A stretch of DNA of 64,000 nt, from assembly GCA_965221345.1 (NCBI GenBank), contig CBDCSD010000002.1, positions 2,108,001 through 2,172,000 on the forward strand, read 5' to 3'. The position numbers and the translations under genes are program-made. The notes beneath the pieces were generated by a model. It ran no database searches. It had not been told where the DNA came from and saw only the letters and a list, made by a program, of their open reading frames with translations. Of the stretch, positions 15,824 through 23,467 are shown one piece after another (position 1 is the stretch's first letter; the number at the start of each line of letters is the position of its first letter). The stretch comes from Bin5 sp965221345. Lineage in GTDB: Bacteria > Chloroflexota > Anaerolineae > Caldilineales > Caldilineaceae.

Positions 15824-17164
15824 TCAGGCTGCCAGACGTTCTCGGGCCTGATCTTCCTGTTCCTGCAGGTAGGCGTCCATGTTGGACAGCGCTTCCTGGA
15901 TGCTGATTTCCTGGCGCATGGCGCGGTCAAACTCGGCGCGGGCCGGGCTTTGCTGGGCCACGTGGTCCTGGGGATAGCGGGCGTACGGCCACATGCCCTC
16001 GGCGACACGCTTCGATACCAGGCCGTACTTGACATCGGCAATACCGGGATCGTTGTAGACGCTCTTGGAGGGCACGACGCCCGAGTAGAAGTCAAGCGCC
16101 TGCAGGAGCGCGCCGTTGCTGACGATGAGCAGGGCAAAGTCGACGGCGGCATCCAGCTTGGCGGAGTCCTCCGCCAGCCGCTTCGAAAGCCCATAACCTG
16201 CGACATGCTGCGGGTAGAGCACCTTTTCGACAGCGTTTGCGAGGGGCGGCTTGACGATGTTGTCGGCCGGCACGTCGGCCACGTCGGTCAGGACGCTCAT
16301 GGTCCAGGCGCCGTTACCCCAGATCGAGACGAGCTGCTGGCCGCAGGCCTCGTATTCGTTGGTAAACAGCTCGAAGTCGACGGTCTTGTGGACATGGTAG
16401 ATGTCATGCAGGATCTGCGCGGCAGCTTCGCCCACGTCGCTGTCGTGGGACCAGATGCCGCTCTCCTTGTCGAAGAAGTCCCCGCCCAGCTGCCAGATGA
16501 GAGACCACAACACCTGATATTGGGAGCTGGAAATCGAGTAACCTGAGCGGGTGACTTTGCCCTCATCGTTCATCTGCGTCATGGCAATGCCGGCCTCAAT
16601 CACCTCTTCGTACGTTCCGAAGTTAAGGTAATCGATGCCTGCTTCGTCGCAGTGGACCGTGTTGACGGTCATGGCGGCGCCGCGGATGCCGGCCAGCCAG
16701 GGCAGGTAGTAGACCTTGTTGCCGGGCACTTCGACGGCCTGGAAGGCGGCCGGCCACATCTTTTCTTCGAGCTCGGCAGCGCCGCCGGCGGCGTCGGTGA
16801 TGTCGAGGAAGACGCGGGTGATGTCGGTGGCGACGACCCAGTCGGTGTACATCATCATGACGTCGCCTTCGGTGCCGGAGGCGATGGATGGCAGCATCTT
16901 GTTGAGCAGGTCGCCGTAGCCGATGGCCTGGAGGTCGACGGTGACGTTTTCGTGTTCCTTCTCAAACTCTGGCTGGACCCAGCCCATGATGCGGTTGGCG
17001 CCGTCCCAGTCCTGGTACCAGACGACGAGATCGATGGGTTCTTCCATGGCGTCGGCGCTGCCCGCGCCTATGTCGGTGGCGACCGGCGCGCAGGCTGCCA
17101 ACACCGTGAGCGCGCCCATGCCGGCACCCACCTTTAGAAACTGACGACGACTTGTCTGCTGCAT
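15824..17164 (-). CDS. extracellular solute-binding lipoprotein of an ABC importer
   Basis: 446 aa. The N-terminus has a twin-arginine motif SRRQFLKVG and lipobox LAAC near residue 25, so the protein is exported folded and lipid-anchored. The mature part is of the SBP family 1 type: VVWYQDWDGANRIMGWVQ, then a region around YGDLLNKMLPSIASG and the late hinge segment VDFALLIVSNG. AGGAGG stands 5 bp before the ATG. It is the first gene of the three-gene importer operon and would pick up a sugar-like ligand. Confidence 0.9.
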   Translation of the reverse strand: MQQTSRRQFLKVGAGMGALTVLAACAPVATDIGAGSADAMEEPIDLVVWYQDWDGANRIMGWVQPEFEKEHENVTVDLQAIGYGDLLNKMLPSIASGTEGDVMMMYTDWVVATDITRVFLDITDAAGGAAELEEKMWPAAFQAVEVPGNKVYYLPWLAGIRGAAMTVNTVHCDEAGIDYLNFGTYEEVIEAGIAMTQMNDEGKVTRSGYSISSSQYQVLWSLIWQLGGDFFDKESGIWSHDSDVGEAAAQILHDIYHVHKTVDFELFTNEYEACGQQLVSIWGNGAWTMSVLTDVADVPADNIVKPPLANAVEKVLYPQHVAGYGLSKRLAEDSAKLDAAVDFALLIVSNGALLQALDFYSGVVPSKSVYNDPGIADVKYGLVSKRVAEGMWPYARYPQDHVAQQSPARAEFDRAMRQEISIQEALSNMDAYLQEQEDQARERLAA

Positions 17165-17372
17165 GTTCTCCTCCTGAAAGGCTGATTTTTACGTGTGCTA
17201 CAAGTATGGATTCCTGGTCAAAACTGGTGTTATTGCGTGGACTGTCTGGACTGCTGTTCCCCCGTAATCAAACTGTCAAATTGCCGCAGAGTGCCTGGAC
17301 CTGTAGTGTCAGCAACTGGCGAACAATGCATTTGGGGATTGGGCTGCGAATGCAATGCAAGCGTTCCGCCTA

Positions 17373-17391
17373 TTCTTGCACAGTGCAAGAA
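17373..17391. promoter_or_regulatory. perfect 19-bp operator-like palindrome
   Basis: TTCTTGCAC-A-GTGCAAGAA, nine-base arms around one central A. It lies in the 489-bp divergent gap between the ABC operon (minus) and the MFS gene (plus), 209 bp from the former and 263 bp from the latter. Related half-like strings AATGCAATGCAAGCG occur 15-25 bp to its left. Size and symmetry suit a LacI- or GntR-type dimer. No regulator gene is adjacent. Nothing else in 17165-17653 is recognisable. Confidence 0.55.
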
Positions 17392-17653
17392 GCGGGTTTG
17401 CTATAGGAGACAGCATTCGCGGCGGTTGGACGGTGATCGGTGGTTTCTACTAGCCCCTTACCACTTTTTCGAACTGACTCAAGGGTACGAAGCGCAGTAT
17501 AGCATCAAGCAGGGTTCTGTCAAATTTCTTGCGTCGAGTACCTGTCCGGCTCCGCTTTGATGACGGGCGCAGAAGCTGCTAAAATGGGAACGCGGTCTTG
17601 GGAAAGCCCACAGCAGAATAAACCGGTTTACATCCCCTGCCAGGGAAGAGCGG

Positions 17654-18874
17654 ATGAATCTCCGACGGCTCAGCGCAGTCTCGTTCGGCCACATGGCAAT
17701 CGACGTTCTGAACGCCTCGATCGCCATGATCCTTGCCGTCCTATCAGTCCCTTTCGATATTTCGAACGCCCAGATCGGGCTGGGCGGCATGGCCTATGCG
17801 CTGATGGGTTCCCTCTCTCAACCCTTTTTCGGTGTGCTGGCCGACCGCTTCGGCGGCCGCTGGCTCGGCGCAGTCGGCCTGCTGTGGACAGCCGTCTTCT
17901 ATTACGCCGCGACCTTCTCGCAGAACTACTTCACGCTGATCGCGCTGATGACGATCGCCTCACTCGGCAGCGGCGCGTTCCATCCACAGGGCGCGATGAA
18001 CGCCGGCGCGGCCGGCGGTCACAAGGCTACGACCGGGACCTCTGTCTTCTTCCTCCTGGGGCAGATGGGGCTGGCTATCGGTCCGATGGTGGCCGGCGTG
18101 CTTCTGGAAGAGATCTGGATGGACGGCCCGCGCTATATGGCGGTTGCGACGCTCCCGTTTGTGGTCTGGATGGCCTATGGCCTGCGCAAGCCGTTGGTGA
18201 GAGTCCAAGATGGGCCAGCGCAGGCGCGGCCCGTTGAGCGGCGGCCGCGCTCGCCCATCGCCGCAAACCCTGCGCTGCAGCCGAACAGGCGTTGGCCGGC
18301 GCTGGTGGCCTTCGCCGTGCTGGTGGCGTTGCGAGCCTCCGTTCACCAGATCTTCTATGGGATGCTGCCCAAATACTTCGCGGACCTGGGGTTCTCGCCG
18401 ACACAGTTCGGCTTCATGGTCGGCGTCCCCAGCGTGGCCATTGCTCTCGGCTCGATGACGGGCGGCATTCTCGGTGATCGGTATGAACAGCCCAAAATCC
18501 TTCTCTGGTCGCTCCTGGCGGCGACGCCCTTCTCCTGGCTGATGCTGGACATCGTCGATGGATGGGCGTTTTTCCCGCTGGCCTTCGCCGCCGGCTTCCT
18601 GGTCGGGATTCCCCATAGCATTCTGGTGGTCATGGCCCAGAGGTTCATTCCGAGCAGACAGGGGTTGGCCAGCGGCGCAATCCTCGGATTTACCTTCGCT
18701 TCGGGCGCGTTGGGCATGGGTTTGGCCGGTCCGATCGCCGACATCTACACACTCTCAGGTGTTATGCACGTTGTCGCGATTATGCCACTGATCGCCGCGC
18801 TGTGCGCCGTCTTCCTGCGCACCCGCATAACTGCTGCGTTCCCTATGGCCCCCGCAGCCGGTTCAGCAGACTGA
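17654..18874 (+). CDS. MFS transporter, fosmidomycin-resistance (Fsr)-like
   Basis: 406 aa with about twelve membrane spans. It opens with the Fsr-type text SFGHMAIDVLNASIAMILAV, has the loop 2-3 signature GVLADRFGGRW and the second-helix-pair segment SGAFHPQGAMNAG. A central cytoplasmic loop near residues 185-215 is rich in R and P. GGGAAGAG lies before the ATG. Proteins of this type export small drugs or metabolites; the actual substrate cannot be inferred. Confidence 0.85.
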   Translation: MNLRRLSAVSFGHMAIDVLNASIAMILAVLSVPFDISNAQIGLGGMAYALMGSLSQPFFGVLADRFGGRWLGAVGLLWTAVFYYAATFSQNYFTLIALMTIASLGSGAFHPQGAMNAGAAGGHKATTGTSVFFLLGQMGLAIGPMVAGVLLEEIWMDGPRYMAVATLPFVVWMAYGLRKPLVRVQDGPAQARPVERRPRSPIAANPALQPNRRWPALVAFAVLVALRASVHQIFYGMLPKYFADLGFSPTQFGFMVGVPSVAIALGSMTGGILGDRYEQPKILLWSLLAATPFSWLMLDIVDGWAFFPLAFAAGFLVGIPHSILVVMAQRFIPSRQGLASGAILGFTFASGALGMGLAGPIADIYTLSGVMHVVAIMPLIAALCAVFLRTRITAAFPMAPAAGSAD

Positions 18875-18887
18875 GATTGCTGAACCG
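18859..18887 (+). terminator. hairpin overlapping the MFS stop codon
   Basis: CGGTTCAGCA/TGCTGAACCG, a 10-bp perfect stem with 9-nt loop that contains the TGA stop of the MFS gene. No T-run follows. It could terminate weakly or protect the transcript. Confidence 0.45.
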
Positions 18888-18912
18888 CCAAAGAAGTTTA
18901 ATGGTCTAGAGC

Positions 18913-18976
18913 AATGTAAATCCCATTTGATACAATGACTTTTCGTGCGGGTTACGAAATAGAAACGTATGGTTGG
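18913..18976. repeat. imperfect direct repeat, left copy, flanking the toxin-antitoxin pair
   Basis: AATGTA..TCCCATTTGA...GAAACGT.TGGTTGGCC. It matches 19846-19908 at roughly three quarters of positions. On the minus strand both copies read as similar peptide text (TFL.R....KS..QMG.TL), so they could be duplicated remnants of a coding sequence. The remainder of 18875-19290 contains an IS3-end-like string and no gene I can support. A 60-codon ORF at 19112-19294 has no recognisable content. Confidence 0.5.
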
Positions 18977-19005
18977 CCCAAATGACTAGACCATGAAATG
19001 GGGAA
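18967..19005 (-). mobile_element. degenerate IS3 right end
   Basis: TATGGTTGGCCC..ATGACT.GACCATGAAATGGGGAAAA aligns with the right terminus of the IS3 copies (TATGGTGGGTCCCAATG.CTGGACCACGAAACGGGAAAAA) at most positions. No further IS sequence follows. It overlaps the end of the left direct repeat. Confidence 0.45.
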
Positions 19006-19290
19006 AACAAGCCCCTCGCCCACATCGCCACCAGCAGTCTCGACGTAGGCACCGCTGCCGGGCGGATCGACGTGGAAACTTTGTGGCCATAGGGTATACT
19101 GCAATTAGAAAATGTATCCAAGCGCTCGAAAAACAGCCGCTGTCAAGGCTCTGGAGGAGTTGCTCGACGACCGCACCGACACGTCAGGCATGCTCGATCG
19201 CCTCGACCGGTCAGGTCCTCGCCGCGGCCACTTCCGCCGCCCCGTCAAACATCAGTTTTTCACCCTGCCCTGGCATGTCAGACGCTGCGA

Positions 19291-19533
19291 ATGAGAGATG
19301 ACAACATGAAATACTGGGAATCGTGTAAGGCCGTCGAACGACACCCGGACAAACTTGGCGGGGCCTGGGTGTTTCTCGGCACACGCGTGCCCGTCTCCGC
19401 CCTATTTGAGAATCTCCGCGATGGAGCAACCGTAGAGCAGTTTCTGGAGTGGTTCCCCGGCGTAGAAAGATGGAAGGTCGAAGCCGCCTTGGATCACGAA
19501 GTGAAAGCCCTGACAGAGTCTGTCCATCCATGA
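19291..19533 (+). CDS. DUF433 family antitoxin-like protein
   Basis: 80 aa; the segment LGGAWVFLGTRVPVSALFENLRDG, T-VEQFLEWFPG and WKVEAALDHE shows the DUF433 winged-helix pattern of VapB-like antitoxins. The ATG at 19306 gives a better family start than 19291; neither has a strong ribosome site. It overlaps the next gene by 4 bp (ATGA). Such proteins usually bind their own promoter and neutralise the adjacent toxin. Confidence 0.8.
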   Translation: MRDDNMKYWESCKAVERHPDKLGGAWVFLGTRVPVSALFENLRDGATVEQFLEWFPGVERWKVEAALDHEVKALTESVHP

Positions 19534-19847
19534 AAATCCTGTTTGATCAGGGTACGCCGGCGCCCCTGCGCCGGTATCTTGCCGGGCATTCTGTCGATAC
19601 CGCCTATGAACGAGGATGGTCTGAACTGCGCAACGGCGAACTGCTCAAAGAAGCGGAGATTAATGGCTACGAACTACTGATGACAACAGGCCAAAACTTG
19701 CGCTACCAGCAGAGTCTTGCCGGAAAACGCTTGGGGATTCTCGTTCTTCTTTCAACTTCCTGGCCGCGTATCCAGCCGCGAATTGGAGATGTCCAGGACA
19801 TTGTCGATGGGATGCAGCCCGGGGACTATAGGGAACTTCCCATCTAA
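19530..19847 (+). CDS. DUF5615 PIN-like toxin
   Basis: 105 aa. The N-terminal MKILFDQGTPAPLRRYL is the PIN-like start with its first acidic residue. It is followed by HSVDTAYERGWSELRNGELL and YELLMTTGQNLRYQQSL; in DUF5615 this latter position normally reads T-x-D-x-n, and here the Asp is replaced by Gly-Gln. The usual second metal-binding aspartate may therefore be missing, and RNase activity is uncertain. Translationally coupled to the DUF433 gene. Confidence 0.78.
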   Translation: MKILFDQGTPAPLRRYLAGHSVDTAYERGWSELRNGELLKEAEINGYELLMTTGQNLRYQQSLAGKRLGILVLLSTSWPRIQPRIGDVQDIVDGMQPGDYRELPI

Positions 19848-19908
19848 TGTATAGCCCATTTGACACCAAGACTTATCGGGCTGGTCACGATTCAGAAACG
19901 TGGTTGGC
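19846..19908. repeat. imperfect direct repeat, right copy
   Basis: AATGTATAGCCCATTTGA...CAGAAACGTGGTTGGCT. It begins at the stop codon of the DUF5615 gene and mirrors 18913-18976. The two copies bracket about 0.9 kb containing the toxin-antitoxin pair. Confidence 0.5.
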
Positions 19909-19939
19909 TTGACTGCCTCTACGCAATTGGCAATACGCT

Positions 19940-20833
19940 CTACCCACCCCCCGGCCAAGCCTCTTCCGTAATCTCCGGCTCCACCACCGCGCCGCGCGCG
20001 CCGGGGCGCAACCGTCCGGTCACGACCTGGCCGTCGTGTTGGAAGACGAGCAGCGCATTTTTTTCCTCGGCCTGCCGCCGCAGGTTGCGTTTGCCCTCAA
20101 TGCTGCGCATCGGCTCGAGATCGAAGGACGGCACCCACGCCAACCTGTCCAGATGTGCCGCCCAGCTGCACGCGTCGCCCAGGAAGAGCAGCGATTCGCC
20201 CGCGTCCTCGACCCACACCGCCTGAATGCTCCCGGTATGGCCCGGCACCGTCACCGAACGCACACCGATCGCCAGGCTCTGATCGCCGTCCACAAGCTCC
20301 AGTTGGCCCGAGCGGCGCAGCGGCTCCCAGTTGTTGGCGAAGTAGGTGCCGCGCGTGCGTTCATTGGGGAAGGCGGCTTCGGCCATCTCAAGACGTTGGA
20401 TGAGATAGCGGGCGTTGGGGAAGGAGGGGACGGCCTCGCTCTCCGAGTCGCCCGGATCGCTCCAGTGCGTACACCCGCCGGCGTGGTCGCCGTGCAGGTG
20501 CGTCATCAGCACAATATCGACATCTTCCGGGCGGCAACCAACACGCCGCAGGTCGGCGGCCAAGCGCTGGTTGCTGTCGGCCATGCCAAAGATGCGCCGC
20601 TCCTTGGCGGTGAGCTTGTCCCCCTGGCCGGTGTCCACCAGGATCAGGCCGGCGGACGACTGGATCAGCAGGGAGCGCATCTGCACGGGAATGCGGTTCT
20701 TGTCGTCCGGGCGGATCACACGCTCCCACAGGACCCGCGGCACGAGACCGAAGAAGCCGCCGCCGTCGACAAGCTGGCGGCCGTCACTGACGATGTGACA
20801 TGGAATGGAACCGATTTTGAATGAATAAGCCAT
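19940..20833 (-). CDS. metallo-beta-lactamase fold hydrolase
   Basis: 297 aa. Metal ligands: THLHGDHAGG (HxHxDH), the histidine of VTVPGHTGS, the aspartate of FLGDAC and FQHD near the C-terminus. The order and spacing match the lactonase-like group of MBL proteins, with LILVDTGQGD as the preceding strand motif. It is cytoplasmic, with no signal peptide. The substrate is unknown; a lactone or ester is most likely for this layout. The 302-bp gap to the next gene (20834-21135) shows nothing specific. Confidence 0.85.
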   Translation of the reverse strand: MAYSFKIGSIPCHIVSDGRQLVDGGGFFGLVPRVLWERVIRPDDKNRIPVQMRSLLIQSSAGLILVDTGQGDKLTAKERRIFGMADSNQRLAADLRRVGCRPEDVDIVLMTHLHGDHAGGCTHWSDPGDSESEAVPSFPNARYLIQRLEMAEAAFPNERTRGTYFANNWEPLRRSGQLELVDGDQSLAIGVRSVTVPGHTGSIQAVWVEDAGESLLFLGDACSWAAHLDRLAWVPSFDLEPMRSIEGKRNLRRQAEEKNALLVFQHDGQVVTGRLRPGARGAVVEPEITEEAWPGGG

Positions 20834-21135
20834 GGCTGTGTTGTAAGAAAGTGAATGGCGGAAATTTCGTGATTCTTATGAAACGCTGTTAATACAGAGC
20901 CAGTGCGGAGTATAGCACGGCCCAGCACAGTCAGCTATCTCCGCGGGGAATGTGAAACAAAATGAGTGCCATCTTCTCTGGTTCTGTGCCCGTGCTCAAA
21001 TAGAAGATTGTCCTGACTTGACAGGCAGGGGCGCCCCTCCGCATACTTAGGCGCGTGCATGACAGTGAAGCATCTACATATCCACGACATTCCGCACCGT
21101 CAACGAAACGTCATCCAGGCTGCGCAACAGTTAAT

Positions 21136-21942
21136 ATGCAAGACGAAATACACAACAAACAGTTCTTCAGTGGCGAACTCGCGCAAATTCAACCGCGCAA
21201 GTTGGTGCAAGGTCTGATCTTTGACTTTGACAACACCCTTGCACAGCTAAACAAACCAATCGATGAGTTGATGGACACAGGCGCCCAGACTGCCGTCTCC
21301 TATATGCGCTCCACTGGGATGACCGACCTGCCCGACGAATTCCCGGGGCATCTTGTCGAAGCCCGCCGCTTCGCCGAAACGAAATCGGATGACGAGCAGG
21401 AGGAGCACACCGCCGACGACACGCTCAGTTTCCTGTTGCAGTTCTTCGATTATCCGGCCTCGCGTATGAATGAGGAGGTTCTGGGGCGAGCCGTCGATCT
21501 CTTTTACGCGCCGGAGATGACCGCGTGGGAGCCGATGCCCGGAGCAACCGACCTGCTACAGCGGCTGCGCGCCGAAGGCTATCCGGTGGCGGTTATCGCC
21601 AACTACTCAAGCGACCGCATTTTTCAGCGCATCATAGACTATACCGGCCTGCGCGCTTACCTGGATGTCTGTCTGAGCAGCGCGGCGGTGGAGTGGCGCA
21701 AACCTGAGAAAGAGATCTATGACGCCGTCCTGAAGCGTTGGGACGCGGAGCCGTATGAGATTGTCTGCGTCGGCGACAGCCTCAAGCATGATGTCGCCGG
21801 CGGGCAGGAGATCGGCGCGCTTACCGTCCACTGCCGCATGATCCCACTGGCGGAGGATCAACGCCTTGTGGACGAAATTGAGCCCGATGCAGTGATCGAG
21901 AAGCTGTCAGAACTGCCGGAACTTATCGAGACCTGGTCTTGA
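21136..21942 (+). CDS. HAD family hydrolase
   Basis: Core motifs: I LIFDFDNTLAQ (nucleophile and acid/base aspartates), II AVIANYSSD, III lysine of WRKPEKEIYDAV and IV CVGDSLKHDVAGG. An alpha-helical cap lies between motifs I and II, so this is a subclass I phosphatase-like enzyme. An upstream in-frame ATG at 21055 would add 27 residues without family character. The gene overlaps the NUDIX gene by TTGA, which suggests joint handling of a phosphorylated metabolite. Confidence 0.85.
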   Translation: MQDEIHNKQFFSGELAQIQPRKLVQGLIFDFDNTLAQLNKPIDELMDTGAQTAVSYMRSTGMTDLPDEFPGHLVEARRFAETKSDDEQEEHTADDTLSFLLQFFDYPASRMNEEVLGRAVDLFYAPEMTAWEPMPGATDLLQRLRAEGYPVAVIANYSSDRIFQRIIDYTGLRAYLDVCLSSAAVEWRKPEKEIYDAVLKRWDAEPYEIVCVGDSLKHDVAGGQEIGALTVHCRMIPLAEDQRLVDEIEPDAVIEKLSELPELIETWS

Positions 21943-22451
21943 ACGCGAGCAGCGAAGAAGGACAAGCAAACGCAACCTTCCCGGTGACGATCAGTCGCGA
22001 GTATCCGCCCGCGCCGTTAGTGGCGGTGGCTGCGGTCGTGCTCGACGATGCCGGCCGTATCCTGATGGTCGAACGTGGGCGGCCTCCTTCCCAAGGGATG
22101 TGGGCGTTGCCAGGCGGCCTGTTGGATCTGGGCGAACCCGTGCGCGCTGGGGTTGCCCGTGAAGTGTGGGAGGAGACCGGCGCAAAGATAGAGATCGTTG
22201 AACTGGTGGACCTCTTCGAGCCGATTCACCGTGACGCCGCCGGGCGCATTCGCTATCATTTCGTTGTGATCGACTTCTGGGCGCACTTCCGCGGGGGCAA
22301 TGTTGCGCCGGCCGACGACGTAGACGATGTACTCTGGTTGTCGGTGCCAAGATTGGGGGACCTGCCGATGGAAGAGGCCACGCGTCAGGTCGTTCTCAAA
22401 GCGCACGCTCGCTGGCAACAGGCCAACGGTGTGCTGGGCACCGCTCCTTAG
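21939..22451 (+). CDS. NUDIX hydrolase
   Basis: 170 aa with a TTG start overlapping the HAD stop. The Nudix box is G-L-L-D-L-G-E-P-V-R-A-G-V-A-R-E-V-W-E-E-T-G-A, which follows the G-x5-E-x7-REUxEExGU pattern exactly. It is preceded by MWALPGG. The family removes a phosphate or nucleotide moiety from nucleoside-diphosphate-linked compounds. Coupling with the HAD phosphatase gives a plausible two-step dephosphorylation. Confidence 0.88.
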   Translation: MNASSEEGQANATFPVTISREYPPAPLVAVAAVVLDDAGRILMVERGRPPSQGMWALPGGLLDLGEPVRAGVAREVWEETGAKIEIVELVDLFEPIHRDAAGRIRYHFVVIDFWAHFRGGNVAPADDVDDVLWLSVPRLGDLPMEEATRQVVLKAHARWQQANGVLGTAP

Positions 22452-22578
22452 TAGTCGTCCGACTGCCCTTTCTTACGAGCAAACCACAGTTGAACGCCTC
22501 GCATTGCAATAGATGCAAGGCGCTACGCGTCATGCTATCCAAATAGAGCAGTCGTTTGCCCGCGCCCGTGGTTTGGAT

Positions 22579-23315
22579 TCAGACGAATAGCGCCCGCGCC
22601 TCGTGCAGATGGTCGAATGTGCCCACCAGCGTCAGGTGATCCCCGGATTCCAGTTGCGTATTTCCCCGCGGCACGATGAACTCGCCGGCGCGGCGGATCG
22701 ACAGGATGAGTACGTCACCCGGAAGAAGACCACGAACAACACGCTTATCAGCAGAATGTCGAGCGTTAGGCCGTGTGAAATCAACGCTACGACCACGGTA
22801 ATCAGGAGCATGGTAGCGAAGTCCGCGATCAGTGCCGCGATCAATATAGTCTGGCCGAAGCGACCTCGAATCAGCCCCTGTTCCTTGAGGACCGGCATGA
22901 CGACACCCAGCGACGTTGTCGACATGATGAGCGCCATCACCCACGGACTGCTGACCAGGCTGAGGGAGAGCGGTCCGAAGCTGCGTCGACCGCGGCCTCC
23001 AGTTGCAGTATTGCCGGTCTGCGTGCCTCCGGCACGAGCGGCTCCAGGCAGCTCAACGTTCAGATTGGTGAAGTCGATCTCCATACCTGCCAGGAACATG
23101 AGGAAGACGAAGCCAAACTCCGCCAGAAGAGTGAGCAGCTGATCTTCGTGGCTCACCCAGTCGAAACCGCTGCGGCCCACCACGATTCCCGCCAGGATTT
23201 CGCCGCCGACGATTGGCAGCCTCAGCCGCTGAAATCGCGTGAGCAGCAGCGGCACGAGAAACGCCAACGAGATGACGACTAATAGTGGAGCAAATGACTC
23301 TTCAGTCGCTTCCAA
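22579..23315 (-). pseudogene. Kef-type cation:proton antiporter with large internal deletion
   Basis: From 23315 the reading is a normal antiporter start: LPIVGGEILAGIVVGRSG, FLMFLAGMEIDF and PWVMALIMSTTSLGVVMPVL. It then switches frame near 22725, inside LLISVLFVVFF, into the C-terminal TrkA-C domain (GLLPGDVLILSIRRAGEFIV...GDHLTLVG, stop at 22579). Most of the transmembrane domain is missing, and the join is out of frame. The segment TGNTATGGRGRRS also looks disturbed. The gene cannot make a working exchanger. Confidence 0.75.
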
Positions 23316-23467
23316 AGAGAATCCGAGGTGGTCCTGCGTCCTGTTTCAGCTGAAAAAAGGCGGCCGGCGAAATGTGCCTCTACTACCAAGTGGCGCTGTC
23401 CGGCGGGGCTGGCAGATTGAGTGGGCGCGGTTTGATCGGGCTATCCCCTTCTGTTACCCTAACATCC

